Shown here: piece after piece, positions 11,191-22,132 of the stretch
Layout: each line of letters begins with the position of its first letter
How positions within the stretch are numbered: position 1 is the stretch's first letter
DNA from: Ariolimax columbianus
Lineage: Eukaryota; Mollusca; Gastropoda; Stylommatophora; Arionidae
NCBI GenBank assembly: GCA_036924085.1
Contig: JAVGWX010000025.1
Span: 25,364,488 to 25,428,487, forward strand
Direction of reading: 5' to 3'
DNA length: 64,000 nucleotides
Made by a program: the position numbers and the translations under genes
The notes under the pieces: generated by a model
Database searches by the model: none
What the model saw: only the letters and a program-made list of their open reading frames with translations
What the model was told of the DNA's origin: nothing

Positions 11191-13077
11191 TGAACAGACA
11201 TTTATATGGGACGCTTGTTGGAGGTGCAGTGAAATATTGTTGTGCACGAGAGTGAAGAAAAGGAAACCAACGTCCTGTCCCTGTGACGTAAATCCCTCAG
11301 TATACGCTGCACACAGATCCCATGGTTCCTTACCAGAGAAGACAGAACGGAATCACTGCAGCTCTATGCATGTTCTAACAGGTAATAATATTGTGCATGG
11401 AGCTATCGACCTCACTGGGTCAAACGAAAGTTGCAACAATAACCACCTAAGTGGTTTGAGCACAAAAAGTGTTTGGGTGGAGGCTTCCTAAAGGAGGTCA
11501 ATTACAGTGGTAGCCTATGCTCCAGCTGGAGTACAAACAATGAAGAGAAACAACGAACAATTCATGATAAAACTGACAGGAAGCTGATATTTCTGCAACT
11601 GACTTTCTTATTCTAGAGACACTTTTTGAATGGCTAGCAACAACATTATAAAACATGCACAGACACAACAAGATAGCTTGAATAGCTGGCAACAACATTA
11701 TCTAACATGCATTTGCACTGCTAATAATCTCTTTTCAGTAATGTCACAAAGGTGTATCTGCATAGTGTATTACGTCTAGTGATGGTGGGAACTTGCCACT
11801 TCTGATTCCTTTGAACATGTTCCCTTCATGTCCTTGTCTTTCCAAGTCTTCTAGACTACTGCATAGACTTAACAATATATATGTTGCTTCATATCCTTCC
11901 GAATCTCTCTAGTGATTTCTTTGTGCTGTTTCTGTATATGGTGGTATTGTGCTCTATGCTAGATTCTTTTTTTTTTCTTCTATCTCATGGCCATTTCATG
12001 CCATTTCCAAGGTATGTTACTACTTGCCAATGAGATGAGAATATCTCTTGTGTGGCAAGTTCATCTGATGCCATATCTTGCAGGACTGCCATAAAGACAT
12101 GGGATTTATTAATTTCTTCTATGGTATACTAATGTGTGAGTGTACACATATGAAAAGATTAATAATAGTTAAGTCAAGCATCACTGACGTGATTTAAACA
12201 CTAAACAGGATAACATTTTCTTTCAGTCAACATAATGATATATTATATATATACCTCAGGTTTTTATATGACTCACGACACACGAGTTATGATATAACCA
12301 AAAGCACTGTCTCAGTGTCTGTTGTTGAAAAGCACATACCTTCTTCGGCGTCGTAACTTAATCCGGCAAGGTGAAACAATGTGTTGTAGTAAGTTTACAT
12401 TATTATCATTATAAATTATTAGTCGTGCTTTGTGATTGCACTGATACCAGTTGAGTGACTTGCATGGCTTCCTCATACTCATACTCATAACATAACAATC
12501 TCTGTATAACATCACGTTACTGACGGTTACTCGCATGAATTCGAAATGACAAATCAGATCAATTAAATAGTAATGTGATAAATGAATGATTGGATACTTA
12601 GATAGTCTTGCTACTGTCAATACTGACTACTGAATCACAAGCTGTACTGACACTGTGTACAAACATTTCAAACAATCAGAATGAATGATTTATTTGAAAG
12701 TTAAGTTAAAGTATTAGTTATTACTATTAGTATTAGTATGTTTATTTATCGTTTCTTCCTTCTTTGGAGAGTGAGCAGTGAATAAACGTCAATAACCAGC
12801 AATTCGCTTACCTTGCACAGTGCGCCTTTATCTGTACATAAAACATTGCTAGTGTGTATACTGCGCAACAAAGAAAAAATGCAGTCTCCTCAATGATGGA
12901 GTTTAGGGTGGAGCTCTTTGCCTTCCTTCTGTCCCAATCAGCTGTTAGTGCAGTTACGAAACAAATTAAAGTTATCGTTATTTTTGTACTTACAGCGCTA
13001 AAAGATAAGATGATCACCAGCTGTGACTTTACGAAACGAAATATTTCAGAATGCGGTAACGACAAAGGTGGCCAACG
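11191..13077. other. Unassigned intergenic sequence
   Basis: I see no LINE, SINE or exon signature that I can support. The region is AT-rich in its second half, with a short TATATATATA run near 12240 and a TTATTACTATTAGTATTAGT microsatellite-like patch near 12717. Open frames are short and unremarkable. Confidence 0.4.
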
Positions 13078-13125
13078 TAACTTAACTTACCGTCTTTATA
13101 CTGGTTTAGAAAACTCTGCAGTCAT
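13078..13125 (-). mobile_element. CR1-like LINE 3' terminus
   Basis: TTAACTTACCGTCTTTATAC followed by TGGTTTAGAAAACTCTGCAG is the minus-strand 3' end of the CR1-like family, cut inside the UTR palindrome and abutting a poly-T run (13129-13151). The following 13152-13430 is unassigned apart from a GTTGTTGTTGTTGTTG tract near 13350. Confidence 0.6.
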
Positions 13126-13429
13126 TTTAATTTTTTTTTTTTTTTTTTTTTAGTTTGGTCTTGTTGTTATGGAAGCCAATTACGCTTGGGCGAAATCAAC
13201 TTTTGACCATATTTTATTGGTGGAGGGGGGTTACAGTGGCTCTCCTTGCATCCAGAAGCGCACTTGAGAAGGTGGACCAGGGTACTCCAGGATGTTGTAG
13301 TGTAATGCTGGGATCTTCAGTAACTTTACCGCAATCAGGATTAAAAGCTTTGTTGTTGTTGTTGTTGAATATTCATAATGAGCGTTTTTACTAATTTGAG
13401 CGCTCTGAATAGTTCGGTTAATTTTCGCA

Positions 13430-14570
13430 AAATGAATTTCATATTTATAATAAATAAGAATAGCCGTCCATCGCAAGCAATGATGACAACAGCCGTCAGA
13501 CATGTTGCGCTGCATCTCACCTGTGAGTTCGGAGGTGGCTGTATAGTCAAATTCTGGCACCGAAAATCCTTCCACATGAAGTAAAGTACCCCATAGCATT
13601 ACTGTCGTAGGGGTGAGATGTTATCGATCTCACATTTCACAGGCTCGGCTATATGAAGGCGGTAGCCATCTCCTGTCCCTCGCCGCTTTTACTTCCCGGA
13701 CTGAACCGGTACCCGTTTAAGGCTGGGTCGACCCGGTAGCCGTTGCGGTCTGAAAAACATTTCCGTCTCAACTGGGGAATGAACCCAGGACCACTCAAAT
13801 CCAGCTCCCTTCCACTTAGGTAGTAATTAGTATCAGAATTGGACACGTGAGTCTCAGTTGTTTTGTCTTTTCGCAGAGTGCGTTTTTTCTGTACTTCGGA
13901 GGTCCGGCGCTCCTCAGTAATGGAGGTGCCTCTGATAGTGGTTCTGTGTCAAGCCTTGCGGTCCTGTGTGAGACATTCCCATGTGTTTACATCGATGCTG
14001 AAGCGTGTCAGAGATACTTTTAGGGAGTCTTTGAATCGCTTCTTGTGGCCACTTACTTGACTCTGGCCATCTTTCAGCTCACCATACATTAGTTATTTTG
14101 ATATGCGGTTGCTGGCATGCGCACGACGCGGCCTGCCCACTTGGTCTAGGTCGTCTGCGAGACTTTGTGGATGCTTGACATTTATGCCTTCATGAGGACC
14201 TCGGTGTCTGGTACCCTATCCCGCCACTTTATTTTGAACAATCTACAGAGGCGCCTTGTATGGAAGTGGTTTATTTTCTTAGCATGCCTGCTGTACACAG
14301 TCCACGTCTCACTGGCACGCAGAAGGGCGGGGAGCACTACAGCTAGGTAGACTGAGTTTCGTATCAAGCCTAAGACTCCTCCGATTCCAGACACTGTTGC
14401 CCAGCCTCCCAAAGGCAGCACTGACCTTAGAGATTCTGTTACTGACCTCAGAGTCAATGGTAGTTTCACTGAAAAGAGTGCAACCAAGGTACATGAAGCT
14501 GTCTACTGATTGGAGGCGCTCGTTCTTGACTGATATTGATATTTGGGTCGCGATATGCGTCACTCGAACG
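13430..14570 (-). mobile_element. L-F LINE copy interrupted by SINE1
   Basis: Minus strand. 14570-14200 encodes the thumb (SVDSFMYLGCTLFSE, DSEVSNRISKVSAAFGRLG, SETWTVYSRHAKKINHFH, RRLCRLFKIKWRDRVPDTEV), and the C-terminal linker runs down to about 13816. A SINE1 splits it, and the C2H2 region resumes at 13575-13500 with CGRIFGARI and LYSHLRTH. The family ends in a short hairpin-forming 3' end. Frameshifts and stops are present throughout. Confidence 0.72.
13576..13807 (-). mobile_element. SINE1 inserted in L-F
   Basis: Minus-orientation SINE1 with its body (CCATAGCATTACTG, GGCTCGGCTATATGA, CTTTTACTTCCCGGACTGAA, CAACTGGGGAATGAACCC). It is flanked by an 8-bp target-site duplication CCTTCCAC at 13568-13575 and 13808-13815. 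Its tRNA-like head is degraded. Confidence 0.82.
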
Positions 14571-14954
14571 CATTACATATTTACACTATCAATAACATTA
14601 CCTTTCATTGTTCGTACTTCATTTTGTAAATCTTAAAAATACACCAACAGCATAACAAACCCAGCCAATGTATGTTAGTTCGTGGGGCAGAGGAGGAGTG
14701 TTTCTCAGAAGCTGAGAGACACAGACCGATCAATCATCCAAGATACATAATCTTTGGACACTATTTGCAGAAAATGAGACAAGTCCTACAAACAACACAT
14801 CCTCTCCAAGGAGGCAACGGAAAGATGAATGTAGCGGCTGGAGGAGGTTGCGCCAGGAGCATAGGTTCTCAAAATGTTCACTTTCGCTGGTTTGCTGTAT
14901 TCTATCATGGTTTCCTCATGTTGAGTAGCCTCTGCATTGCCACAATAATAACTG
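14571..14954. other. Unassigned sequence between two L-F copies
   Basis: No recognisable coding motif, tRNA-like head or tandem repeat was found. It separates two same-strand L-F fragments and may include old element sequence too diverged to recognise. Confidence 0.35.
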
Positions 14955-15590
14955 TCCATCGTTGTCGATGAGGACCGCAGACATCATCCTTGTCACAGAT
15001 TTCCCTGTTGGGTGTGGGTACGCATGTGGCTGAACAGGCCAATGCGGGCACGAAAACATCTGCTACATATCGGGCACACGAGGTTTGTAGAAGGTGATGG
15101 TGTTCCCGCTGTTCGGGATTTCTGGGTCTCGCGTCTGCTCTGGGCTTTCACAACACGGTCGTCTTCGCCGGTAGCTACACCCGATTTGACTGCGCTTCTC
15201 CAGTCAGATCTGTTCTGTGCAAGACATTCCCAGGTATCGATGTCTATCTGGCAACTTTTCACTGAGTCCTTCAGACCGTTTTTGAAACGTTTCTTTGGGC
15301 GCCCCCTCTCAGCTCGCCGTAGAGAAGCTTATTTGGGAGCCGATCGTCTGATATACGGACGAGGAGTTCGGCCCATCCTAGTCGTGCTTTTTCTAGCAGT
15401 GCATGGATGCTGGGCATGTTAGCCCTCGAGAGGACCTCGATGTCAGTGACACGATCTTGCAGATTATACAGCCCAGCTTCCGCAGGCGTATAGAAGGGTT
15501 GGAATGATGGTTGCATGGTAGACTTTGAGTTTGGTCTTGACGCTGATGCCACAATACGAATACAGAATGTCATTATTCTCCTACGGCCCA
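14955..15590 (-). mobile_element. L-F LINE 3' fragment with C2H2 finger
   Basis: The minus strand encodes DRVTDIEVLSRANMPSIHAL, LEKARLGWAELLVRISDDRL, then SCQIDIDTWECLAQNRSDWR and the C-terminal zinc finger CPICSRCFRARIGLFSHMRT-H ending QGNL-stop. It closely matches 47535-48060. The 3' UTR ends in CATCGACAACGATG, which can form a small stem-loop. A frameshift separates the thumb from the finger portion. Confidence 0.8.
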
Positions 15591-16884
15591 ACTAAAATCG
15601 CCCACTACTGGGTGCTAGCTCCCAGATTGAAGAGCACTGTGCTAGATGGTAATGAGAAGGAGGTGGGCAGCGTGGCAGAGCACTGGCCCTCTACCATATG
15701 ACGTGATGCTTTGGAAAGTAAGCAAGGTAGAGCCTATCCAAATCTCTACTCATTGTCTCTTATTTATTCATTGCGATAAGACCTTTGTATGGACACGCCT
15801 CACTGGAGTCAGCTTGGAACTGGTGTACCACAATACAGGAAGAACTTAAAGATATGGGGAATACAGGAATAATGAGAGGCTGAAACACAAGGCCCAGACC
15901 ACCTGATCATCTGCCCAAACCTTTGGTTAACATGCTGGTTATGTTGAGGACAAAACTACACGGCCATCCACGTGGCTGAACATTGGAAACATGGTGGCTG
16001 ACGTGGTACCCAGGACACAGAAAGTAAGTATCTTTAATATCTAGGAGGAAGCTGTAGAAGGAAGCTGTAGAAGTAAGATGGCCGCGCCTTAGTAGCTGCA
16101 CTCTCGACTCTCTCCGGTGTTTGTGTCGAGTTTTCTGATGTTTGGTGGTTCCTGTTCGGATTATATTTCACAGTTCCTTCCCCAGGTGGTATCAAGGACT
16201 TCATTCTGTGGAATTGATGTACTTTCGATTGGTTATTCTGTTTGTTATACTGCATTCGATGCCTGGCTCAAGCCGCGGGAAACCAGTCCATGACGGAGTT
16301 CAACGTTCCGCTTAACTGCACACCAGAATTCAGTCCAGATTACCACTACTCAAGAACATTTCTGCTCGAACTGAAGCCGACTTCCTCCTGCCTATCCCTC
16401 CCTCCACTGGAGATTACACGATACCCCTCCCAACCTCGTATTCTCAGCACAGCAAGGGCCACGCTGACTAACAGGTGGACACAGTCTGAAGCCTCGGCGG
16501 CGAAACACGTGGAAACAGGGAGTTTGATACGAACAGATACAGATGGCCTGACACGAACCTTGGTCTAACACACTCCTCGCGGCCATCATCCCAAGACTGC
16601 GGAGTACACAACTCCATCTGGGGAGTCTGTAGGGATTTCGGTCGACATGCTACGCATGGGCATAGCCTCAGCAGTTGGACATGGTAGTGGTCGATCGACG
16701 CAACAGGCCTTTGACGCCTCCGCAAACACTATTATTATTATGTAGAAGTCTCATTAAAATAATTCTTACCTGTCAGACATTAAATACCTAAATGGGTTCA
16801 TATACGAGTTTTGTGATTGGTGCGGTGAAAACTATTTAAAAGATGAAGCAGAGGCTATAAAAACAACAGTTCAGATTTTACACT
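15591..16884. other. Unassigned, partly GC-rich region
   Basis: No supported gene. 16060-16730 is more GC-rich than its surroundings and has short overlapping open frames on both strands, but no motif I recognise. A block at 15805-15850 resembles minus-strand sequence just upstream of the candidate exon at 23023-23192 (GGTGTA-CACAAT/CACGAT-...GGAAGAAC), so a shared dispersed repeat is likely in both places. Confidence 0.35.
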
Positions 16885-17297
16885 AACAACTTAACATCTT
16901 TATACTGGTTTAGAAGACCCTGCAGAGTCTGTATACAACAAGTTTCATTTACATCACCTTGCTCTAAAAGCTATGCGCATCCAATTTATTCTCAAATGCA
17001 TTAACTGTCCTGCCTCCACTACCTCCCCTGGCAATGCATTCCAAGCTTTCACCCCCCTCTGACTAAAAAAATATTTCCTAATATCTGATCTGGACCTCTC
17101 TTTAGTCAGCTTGTAGCTATGCCCTCGTGTTATTGTGGGTGGCTGTATTTTAAAAAACTTGTTATAGTCTAATTTATCCATTCCTCTGATCATCTTATAA
17201 ACCTGTATTAAGTCACCACGAATTCTTCTCTCTTCTAGACACTGTAGACCGGTTTGTCTGAGTCTTTCCTCATAACTGTAATTCTGGAATCCCACTA
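16885..17297 (-). mobile_element. CR1-like LINE 3' fragment
   Basis: The minus strand encodes FQNYSYEERLRQTGLQCLEE, RRIRGDLIQVYKMIRG, KLDYNKFFKIQPPTITRGHS, YKLTKERSRSDIRKYFF and AWNALPGEVVEA, followed by the 3' UTR with GACTCTGCAGGGTC. This is one of the cleanest C-termini of the family in the window. It is 5'-truncated and disrupted only near the end (GQLMHLRINWMR, a frameshift of the expected terminus). It abuts an RNase H LINE fragment of opposite orientation. Confidence 0.85.
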
Positions 17298-17301
17298 TCA
17301 G

Positions 17302-17790
17302 CCTGACTTGGGCAAGTTGTTGCCAATAAACACTGTGTTTGTTAGTGATTCCAAGTCAGTTATGGGGGTGCTCAAGCACACACCATTCAACAAAAAAGAT
17401 ATTTTTATCATTGCTCATGGGATTAACATCACCTTGTAATGAATCCTTGGATGTAGTAGGCTACAAGGAAACAAGATGGCTGACAGATTAGCAAAAACAG
17501 GAGCCTCCAAACAACAATTGGATAGACCCTGAAGTAACCACACAGTAAAACGAATTATTCAAAATAATACGCAGAAAATCTGGATGAACAAGTGGGCGAC
17601 GGGAGCAACAGGTCGCAGTGTATTTAGCGAAATGTTACAGCCAAAAAGTAATGATGACATAATAAACTACATAGAAGAGATCAACGTCTCATCTTTCAGT
17701 TCCGAACAGGACACACCAGAGTCAATAGCCACTTGAACCGCACCAATCCCCAGCACCTGCCCTTGTGCAGACCAAATCACATGTGCAGTT
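17302..17790 (+). mobile_element. LINE fragment with RNase H remnant
   Basis: The plus strand reads VFVSDSKSVMGVLKHTPF, followed after stops by RLQGNKMADRLAKTGASKQQ. This matches the third acidic motif and the HCGIxGNEKAD-like motif of LINE-encoded RNase H. The C-terminus (WMNKWATGATGRSVF, FQFRTGHTRVNSHLNR) follows, with stops and frameshifts. Such RNase H domains occur in I-superfamily LINEs. The end of the copy is occupied by the 44-bp array. Confidence 0.65.
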
Positions 17791-18055
17791 AACTCAGACA
17801 CAATGTTACGTGTTACTAAATCATATGTGCAGTTAACTCAGACACAATGTTACGTGTGTTACTAAATCACATGTGCAGTTAACTCAGACACAATGTTACG
17901 TGTTACTAAATCACATGTGCAGTTAACTCAGACACAATGTTACGTGTTACTAAGTCACATGTGCAGTTAACTCAGACACAATGTTACGTGTTACTAAATC
18001 ACATGTGCAGTTACCTCAGACACAATGTTACGTGTTACTAAATCACATGTGCACT
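17775..18055. repeat. 44-bp tandem repeat, about 6 copies, at the end of an RNase H LINE
   Basis: Unit AAATCACATGTGCAGTTAAC followed by TCAGACACAATGTTACGTGT and TACT. Spacing is 44 bp with one 46-bp variant (cgtgtgttact). The array starts where the CPLCR-like C-terminus of the LINE should continue, and AAATCACATGTGCA occurs at both edges. Confidence 0.88.
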
Positions 18056-18059
18056 GAAG

Positions 18060-18350
18060 ACCAGTTGTTTTTAGTCTTTCCTCATAACTATAATTCTGAA
18101 ACCCTTTTTGTAGCTCTTATTTGTACTCTTTTCAGAATGTTTATATCCACTCTATGATATGGACCCCACACCTGAACACAGTACTCCACTTTAGGTCTCA
18201 CCATTGATTTATATAGTTTGAATGTTACTTCCTTATGTGAAATGTTTCTTTCTATAATGCCCACCATGGCATTTGCCTTTTTCACTGCCACCTGGACTTG
18301 CTCCAGCATCTTTCCTGTATGATCTACTATAACTCCTAGGTATCTCCTTT
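18060..18350 (-). mobile_element. CR1-like LINE thumb fragment, divergent subfamily
   Basis: The minus strand encodes MLEQVQVAVKKANAMVGIIE, RNISHKEVTFKLYKSMVRPK and VEYCVQVWGPYHRVDINILK. These are the same blocks as the 49748-50992 copy but with many substitutions, indicating a separate or older subfamily. It is joined directly to the tandem array on one side and an L-E fragment on the other. Confidence 0.75.
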
Positions 18351-18351
18351 T

Positions 18352-18545
18352 TTATTGTCCTAATATTGTTCTCTTCCACCATTTATTGATGAACAACTGG
18401 AGTTTACTCTGTATTGTCTTTGCCGTTCTCCAAGTTTCTGCTCCATACAGGAACACTGACTTGACATTGGAATGAAACAATCTTATCTTGGCATTAGTCA
18501 TTATTTCAAAGGATTTCCATATATCCTTTAATAACAGACACAATG
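18352..18545 (-). mobile_element. L-E LINE thumb fragment
   Basis: The minus strand encodes LLLKDIWKSFEIMTNAKIRL, FHSNVKSVFLYGAETWRTAK and LQLFINKWWKRTILG. This is the conserved thumb region of the L-E family, also seen at 44345-44520 and, upstream of it, at 49316-49740. The stretch 18546-18944 contains nothing I can assign. Confidence 0.72.
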
Positions 18546-18944
18546 TTTCGTATTACCACCAGACAATCTTCGTGGGACAGGGTGATTAGCAGAAATGACA
18601 TTGGTAGCTGCAACAGTAACGGACACCCACTTGAGGATATGTGTGTCAAACTCTTGATACAATTTTTGGTCTTTCCATCCGCAATAAAACCACGTGGATA
18701 CATCGACGGTCAGGGCACTGGCACCTAATTGATTGTGTTATTGTTCGCAGATAGGATCGTCAGGGTACGTATCACAAAGGCTATGTGTGGAGCAGAATGC
18801 TGGACGGGCCGTAAGCTGATGATTTTTACCACATGCACTGCCCGCGGAAACTACCCGCGGAAAATGGGGTAATTTTGGCCTTTTGGGGTAACTTTGGGCC
18901 ACGATTAAAAATGTATTTTCTTAGCTTTCAAATTTAATTCTAAT

Positions 18945-19420
18945 TAATTGAGGATTAGATGGCAGGACATGGTGCCAAATACAAATGAGCGATTGGGTAT
19001 GTCAAGTATACACAATATGATACGTGCAGAACAGCTGAGGTCATGTGGTACGCATGTCGGATCAAATCGACCAAAAAAGCTGCACTATAGTGAACTACAA
19101 AATGGTGGTCAGCAGAAACGGTACAAGGACACACCTAAGAGATCACTGGTTTAGTTGATGGGAAGAATCGCCACCAATCGCACAAACTAGCGTGGTACTA
19201 TTTCTGAGGGTGTTCAGAGATATGAAGCATCAAGAATAAATGAGGCTATACAGAGACGATCGCTCCACAAATCGGCTCACATCCTATTTCCTTGTACTAA
19301 GTGCGACAGACAATTCAGGGCTCTGATTGGCTGTTTTTAGGTATATTCGATCTCACGTGAACTGTGAATGTTAACAAAGTGGTCTTCATCGATTACGATG
19401 GACGAACAACAATGATGGGC
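18945..19420 (+). mobile_element. L-F-like LINE C-terminus
   Basis: The plus strand reads LRIRWQDMVPNTNERLGMSS, IHNMIRAEQLR, then RPKKLHYSELQNGGQQKRYK and, after stops, the partial finger CTKCDRQFRALIGCF. It ends with CATCGATTACGATG, the counterpart of the 3' stem-loop CATCGACAACGATG in other L-F copies. It is an older member of the RTE-like group with a degraded finger. Confidence 0.68.
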
Positions 19421-19569
19421 ATTCTATACTCACCTCGAACAATAAATCTCAGCATATAAAAAAATGAATGTTTATGAGCTTTAACAGATTTCTCAACATT
19501 AGGCCATTCAATCTGGCATGCTAATGTCTGAGCCTGAGGTAAAGACTAACAAATTCTTTAACGATGATC
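19421..19569. other. Unassigned spacer
   Basis: Short AT-rich interval between an L-F-like end and a CR1-like copy. Nothing is recognisable. Confidence 0.3.
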
Positions 19570-19644
19570 ATCAAATTAAATTAGATAAAATTTGAAACTG
19601 GTCGTGAGATAGCAAATGGAGTTTAATATAGATAACTGTACAGT

Positions 19645-19922
19645 ATAGAGAGCCGCATAGCGCAGTGGTTAGCACGCTGGCTTCGCATCTAAGTGGCCCT
19701 GGGTTCATTCCCCAGTTGAGGCGGTAGTGTTTTTTCAGACCGTAATGGCACCCGGGTCGACCCAGCCTTAAATGAGTACCGCTTCAGTCCGGGAAGTAAA
19801 AGCAGCGAGGGAGAGGAGATGGCTACCGCCCTCATATAGCCGAGCCTTTGAAATGTAAGATCGCTAACACCTCTCACCCCTACTGCAGTAATGCTATGGG
19901 TTACAGAAGACAGAAACAGAAG
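19645..19922 (+). mobile_element. SINE1, full-length, nested in CR1-like LINE
   Basis: tRNA-derived head with A-box-like TAGCGCAGTGG and B-box-like GGGTTCATTCC, then the SINE1 body (GGTCGACCCAGCCTTAAATG, GTCCGGGAAGTAAAAGC, GGCTACCGCCCTCATATAGC). An exact 8-bp TSD TGTACAGT lies at 19637-19644 and 19923-19930. The tail is an AGAAGACAGAAACAGAAG stretch rather than the CTTTA repeats seen in other copies. Confidence 0.9.
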
Positions 19923-20401
19923 TGTACAGTCATCCACATGAGTAGATCCAATATGGAACATAATTACAGAATGGGCGAGAACAATATTAGAAAGATAAGG
20001 AATAGGACCTAGGGGTTATAATAATAGAGCATACAGGAAAAGTGAGTAAGCAAGTCTAGGTAGCAGTGAAAAAGGTAAATGCAATGTTAGGTATGGTAAA
20101 AAAATTAATTAAACATAGGAGTAAGGGAGTGATTGTCAAACTGTATAAAACATTGGTTAGACCTAGATTGGAGTAACTCTGTACAGATGTGGAATCCTTA
20201 TCATAGAAAAGATATAGACACGCTGGAAAGGATACAAAGAAGAGCAACAAAACTGATAGTGGGATTTCCAGAATTACAGTTATGAAGAAAGACTCAGAAA
20301 AAAACGGCCTACAGTGTCTAGAAAAGAGAAGAATTCGGTATGACTTAATACAGGTTTATAAGATAATAACAGAAAAGGTTAATTAGACTATAATCGGTTT
20401 T

Positions 20402-20594
20402 TCAAAATACAACCACCAATGAGAACAGGAGGACACAAATACAACCACCAATGAGAACAGGAGGACACAAATACAACCACCAATGAGAACAGGAGGACAC
20501 AAATACAACCACCAACGAGAGGACACAAATACAACCACCAACGAGAACAGGAGGACACAAATACAACCACCAATGAGAACAGGAAGACACAAAT
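20402..20594. repeat. 32-bp tandem repeat, about 6 copies, in CR1-like ORF2
   Basis: Unit ATACAACCACCAATGAGAAC followed by AGGAGGACACAA, 32 bp; one copy lacks the AGAACAGG part. It encodes the IQPPMRTGGHKY block, and the LTKER block follows the last copy. This is the same CR1 segment that forms the large array at 409-2522. Confidence 0.92.
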
Positions 20595-20719
20595 TAACTA
20601 AAGAAAGATCCAGAATGAGTATTAGAAAGTGGTGAATGCTTGGAATGCATTGCCCTAGCAGGTAGTGGAGGCAAGGATAGTCAATGCATTTAAGAATAGA
20701 TTGCATGCGCATAGCTTTT

Positions 20720-21931
20720 CAGGTCAGGTCATCCCATAACCGGTGAGGTCATTGGGGCACACATGAAGACATCCTCACAACCCCACGCCACCCTTCTCTG
20801 TCAGCGGCCGCTGCCTGTGCCTCTTCTGGTCGGAGATTGGTCCATTCTCTTATGTTGTCCTCCCACCTCTTTTTGGGAAGGCCTCTTTGTCGTCTGCCTT
20901 GCACCTTTCCGTGCAGAATCGTATTTGCAAGACTATTTGATCTCGATATGTGTCCGCGCCATGCGAGTATCCTTATTTTGACAGTTGTCAAGAGGTCTTC
21001 AAAAGGCCCTATTGCTGTTGTAATTCTATCTCGTATTTCTTCATTTGTAACTCGATCTTTGTACGTGACGTTTAAAAGTCTTTGGAAACATCTCATCTCC
21101 AAGGTATGTATCCTTCGCTGAGGGTCAGCTGTAACTGTCCATGTCTCACAAGCATAGAGGAATATTGACAGGACCAATGTACGCATTAATCTGTCTGATT
21201 TTCGTGCATAGTGCTAACCGTTTATCTTGTCAGATTTTGTTAAGCCGTGCAAGCACTGCTTTTGTCTGTGCTATTCTGGCCAACACCTCACATTTTGATC
21301 CTTCATCACTGACAATTGACCCTAGATATTTAAAACAGTCAACAACTTTGAGTTCCTGGTCATTAGCGTTTATCCTACTGTTGAAGCTCTCGGCATTGTA
21401 GGTCATTCATTTTGTCTTTCTTTTCTTTTTATCGCCATACCATAGTCAAGAGCTGTTTCATCGAGCTTTTTGACCCATTCCTGGAGTTCTTCTTCTGAAC
21501 CCGCCAACCATTCGATGTCATCTGCAAAACGAAGGTTGGTAATCATTCAGCCCCTTATCTTGACAGTACCAACGTGACCTCCAAGTGCCTCACTCATAAT
21601 TCCCTCAAGAAATATATTGAAAATAGTTGGAGAGAGTGTACAACCCTGTCTCACACCAACTGATGTGTGAAACCAATCCCCTCGCCTGCCATTCACAAGA
21701 ACTGCGCTGGACGTCTTGTCATACAGATGTTCAAGGACCTTTATAATATTTCTGTTGATTTTATACATCCTCATGGTTGCCCATAGCGCTTTATGCCATA
21801 CCCTATCAAACGCCTTCTTAAAATCAACAAACACATGATACAATTAATGCTACTGATATAGATATTTCTCGCTTAGCAGCCTTAAATTGAATATCTGTTC
21901 TGTAGTGCTTCTTCCCTGTCTGAACCCTTGA
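20720..21931 (-). mobile_element. L-D LINE ORF2 fragment inserted in CR1-like 3' UTR
   Basis: Minus strand, reading from GFRQGRSTTEQIF through YHVFVDFKKAFDRVWHKALW, VGVRQGCTLSPTIFNIFLEG, the catalytic LRFADDIEWLAG, the thumb SIFLYACETWTVTADPQRRI, RCFQRLLNVTYKDRVTNEEI and the C-terminus KVQGRRQRGLPKKRWEDNI. Palm, thumb and C-terminal linker are therefore all present, but stops and frameshifts break them. It is 5'-truncated before the fingers. The 3' end carries a GGTTATGGGATGACCTGACC-type terminus. The flanking near-repeat CATAGCTTTT marks its insertion. Confidence 0.85.
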
Positions 21932-22132
21932 CATAGCCTTTAGAGCATGGTAATGCAAATGAAACTGGTTGTATACAGACTGCAGTCTTCTAAACCAGTA
22001 CAAAAACATTAAGTTAAAATAAAATACAAAACTGGACAGAGAAATACATGTAAATCAGATTGTAAAATGATGGATGGAATTTCTGATTAACCGGACACAA
22101 AACAATAATACAATCATATATATTAGAGAATA

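Larger units (their letters stand above)
19570..22013 (+). mobile_element. CR1-like LINE copy carrying two nested insertions and a short array
   Basis: CR1-like sequence is present at 19570-19644, 19923-20719 and 21942-22013 and reads through continuously once the insertions are ignored. The pieces are the region around DWSVKWQMEFN (diverged), the thumb and C-terminus, then the 3' UTR with its ACTGGTT/AACCAGT stem and TTAAG tail. The insertions are a SINE1 (TSD TGTACAGT) and a minus-strand L-D LINE (TSD CATAGCTTTT/CATAGCCTTT). At 20402-20594 the C-terminal codons are tandemly repeated. The copy is dead. Confidence 0.85.
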
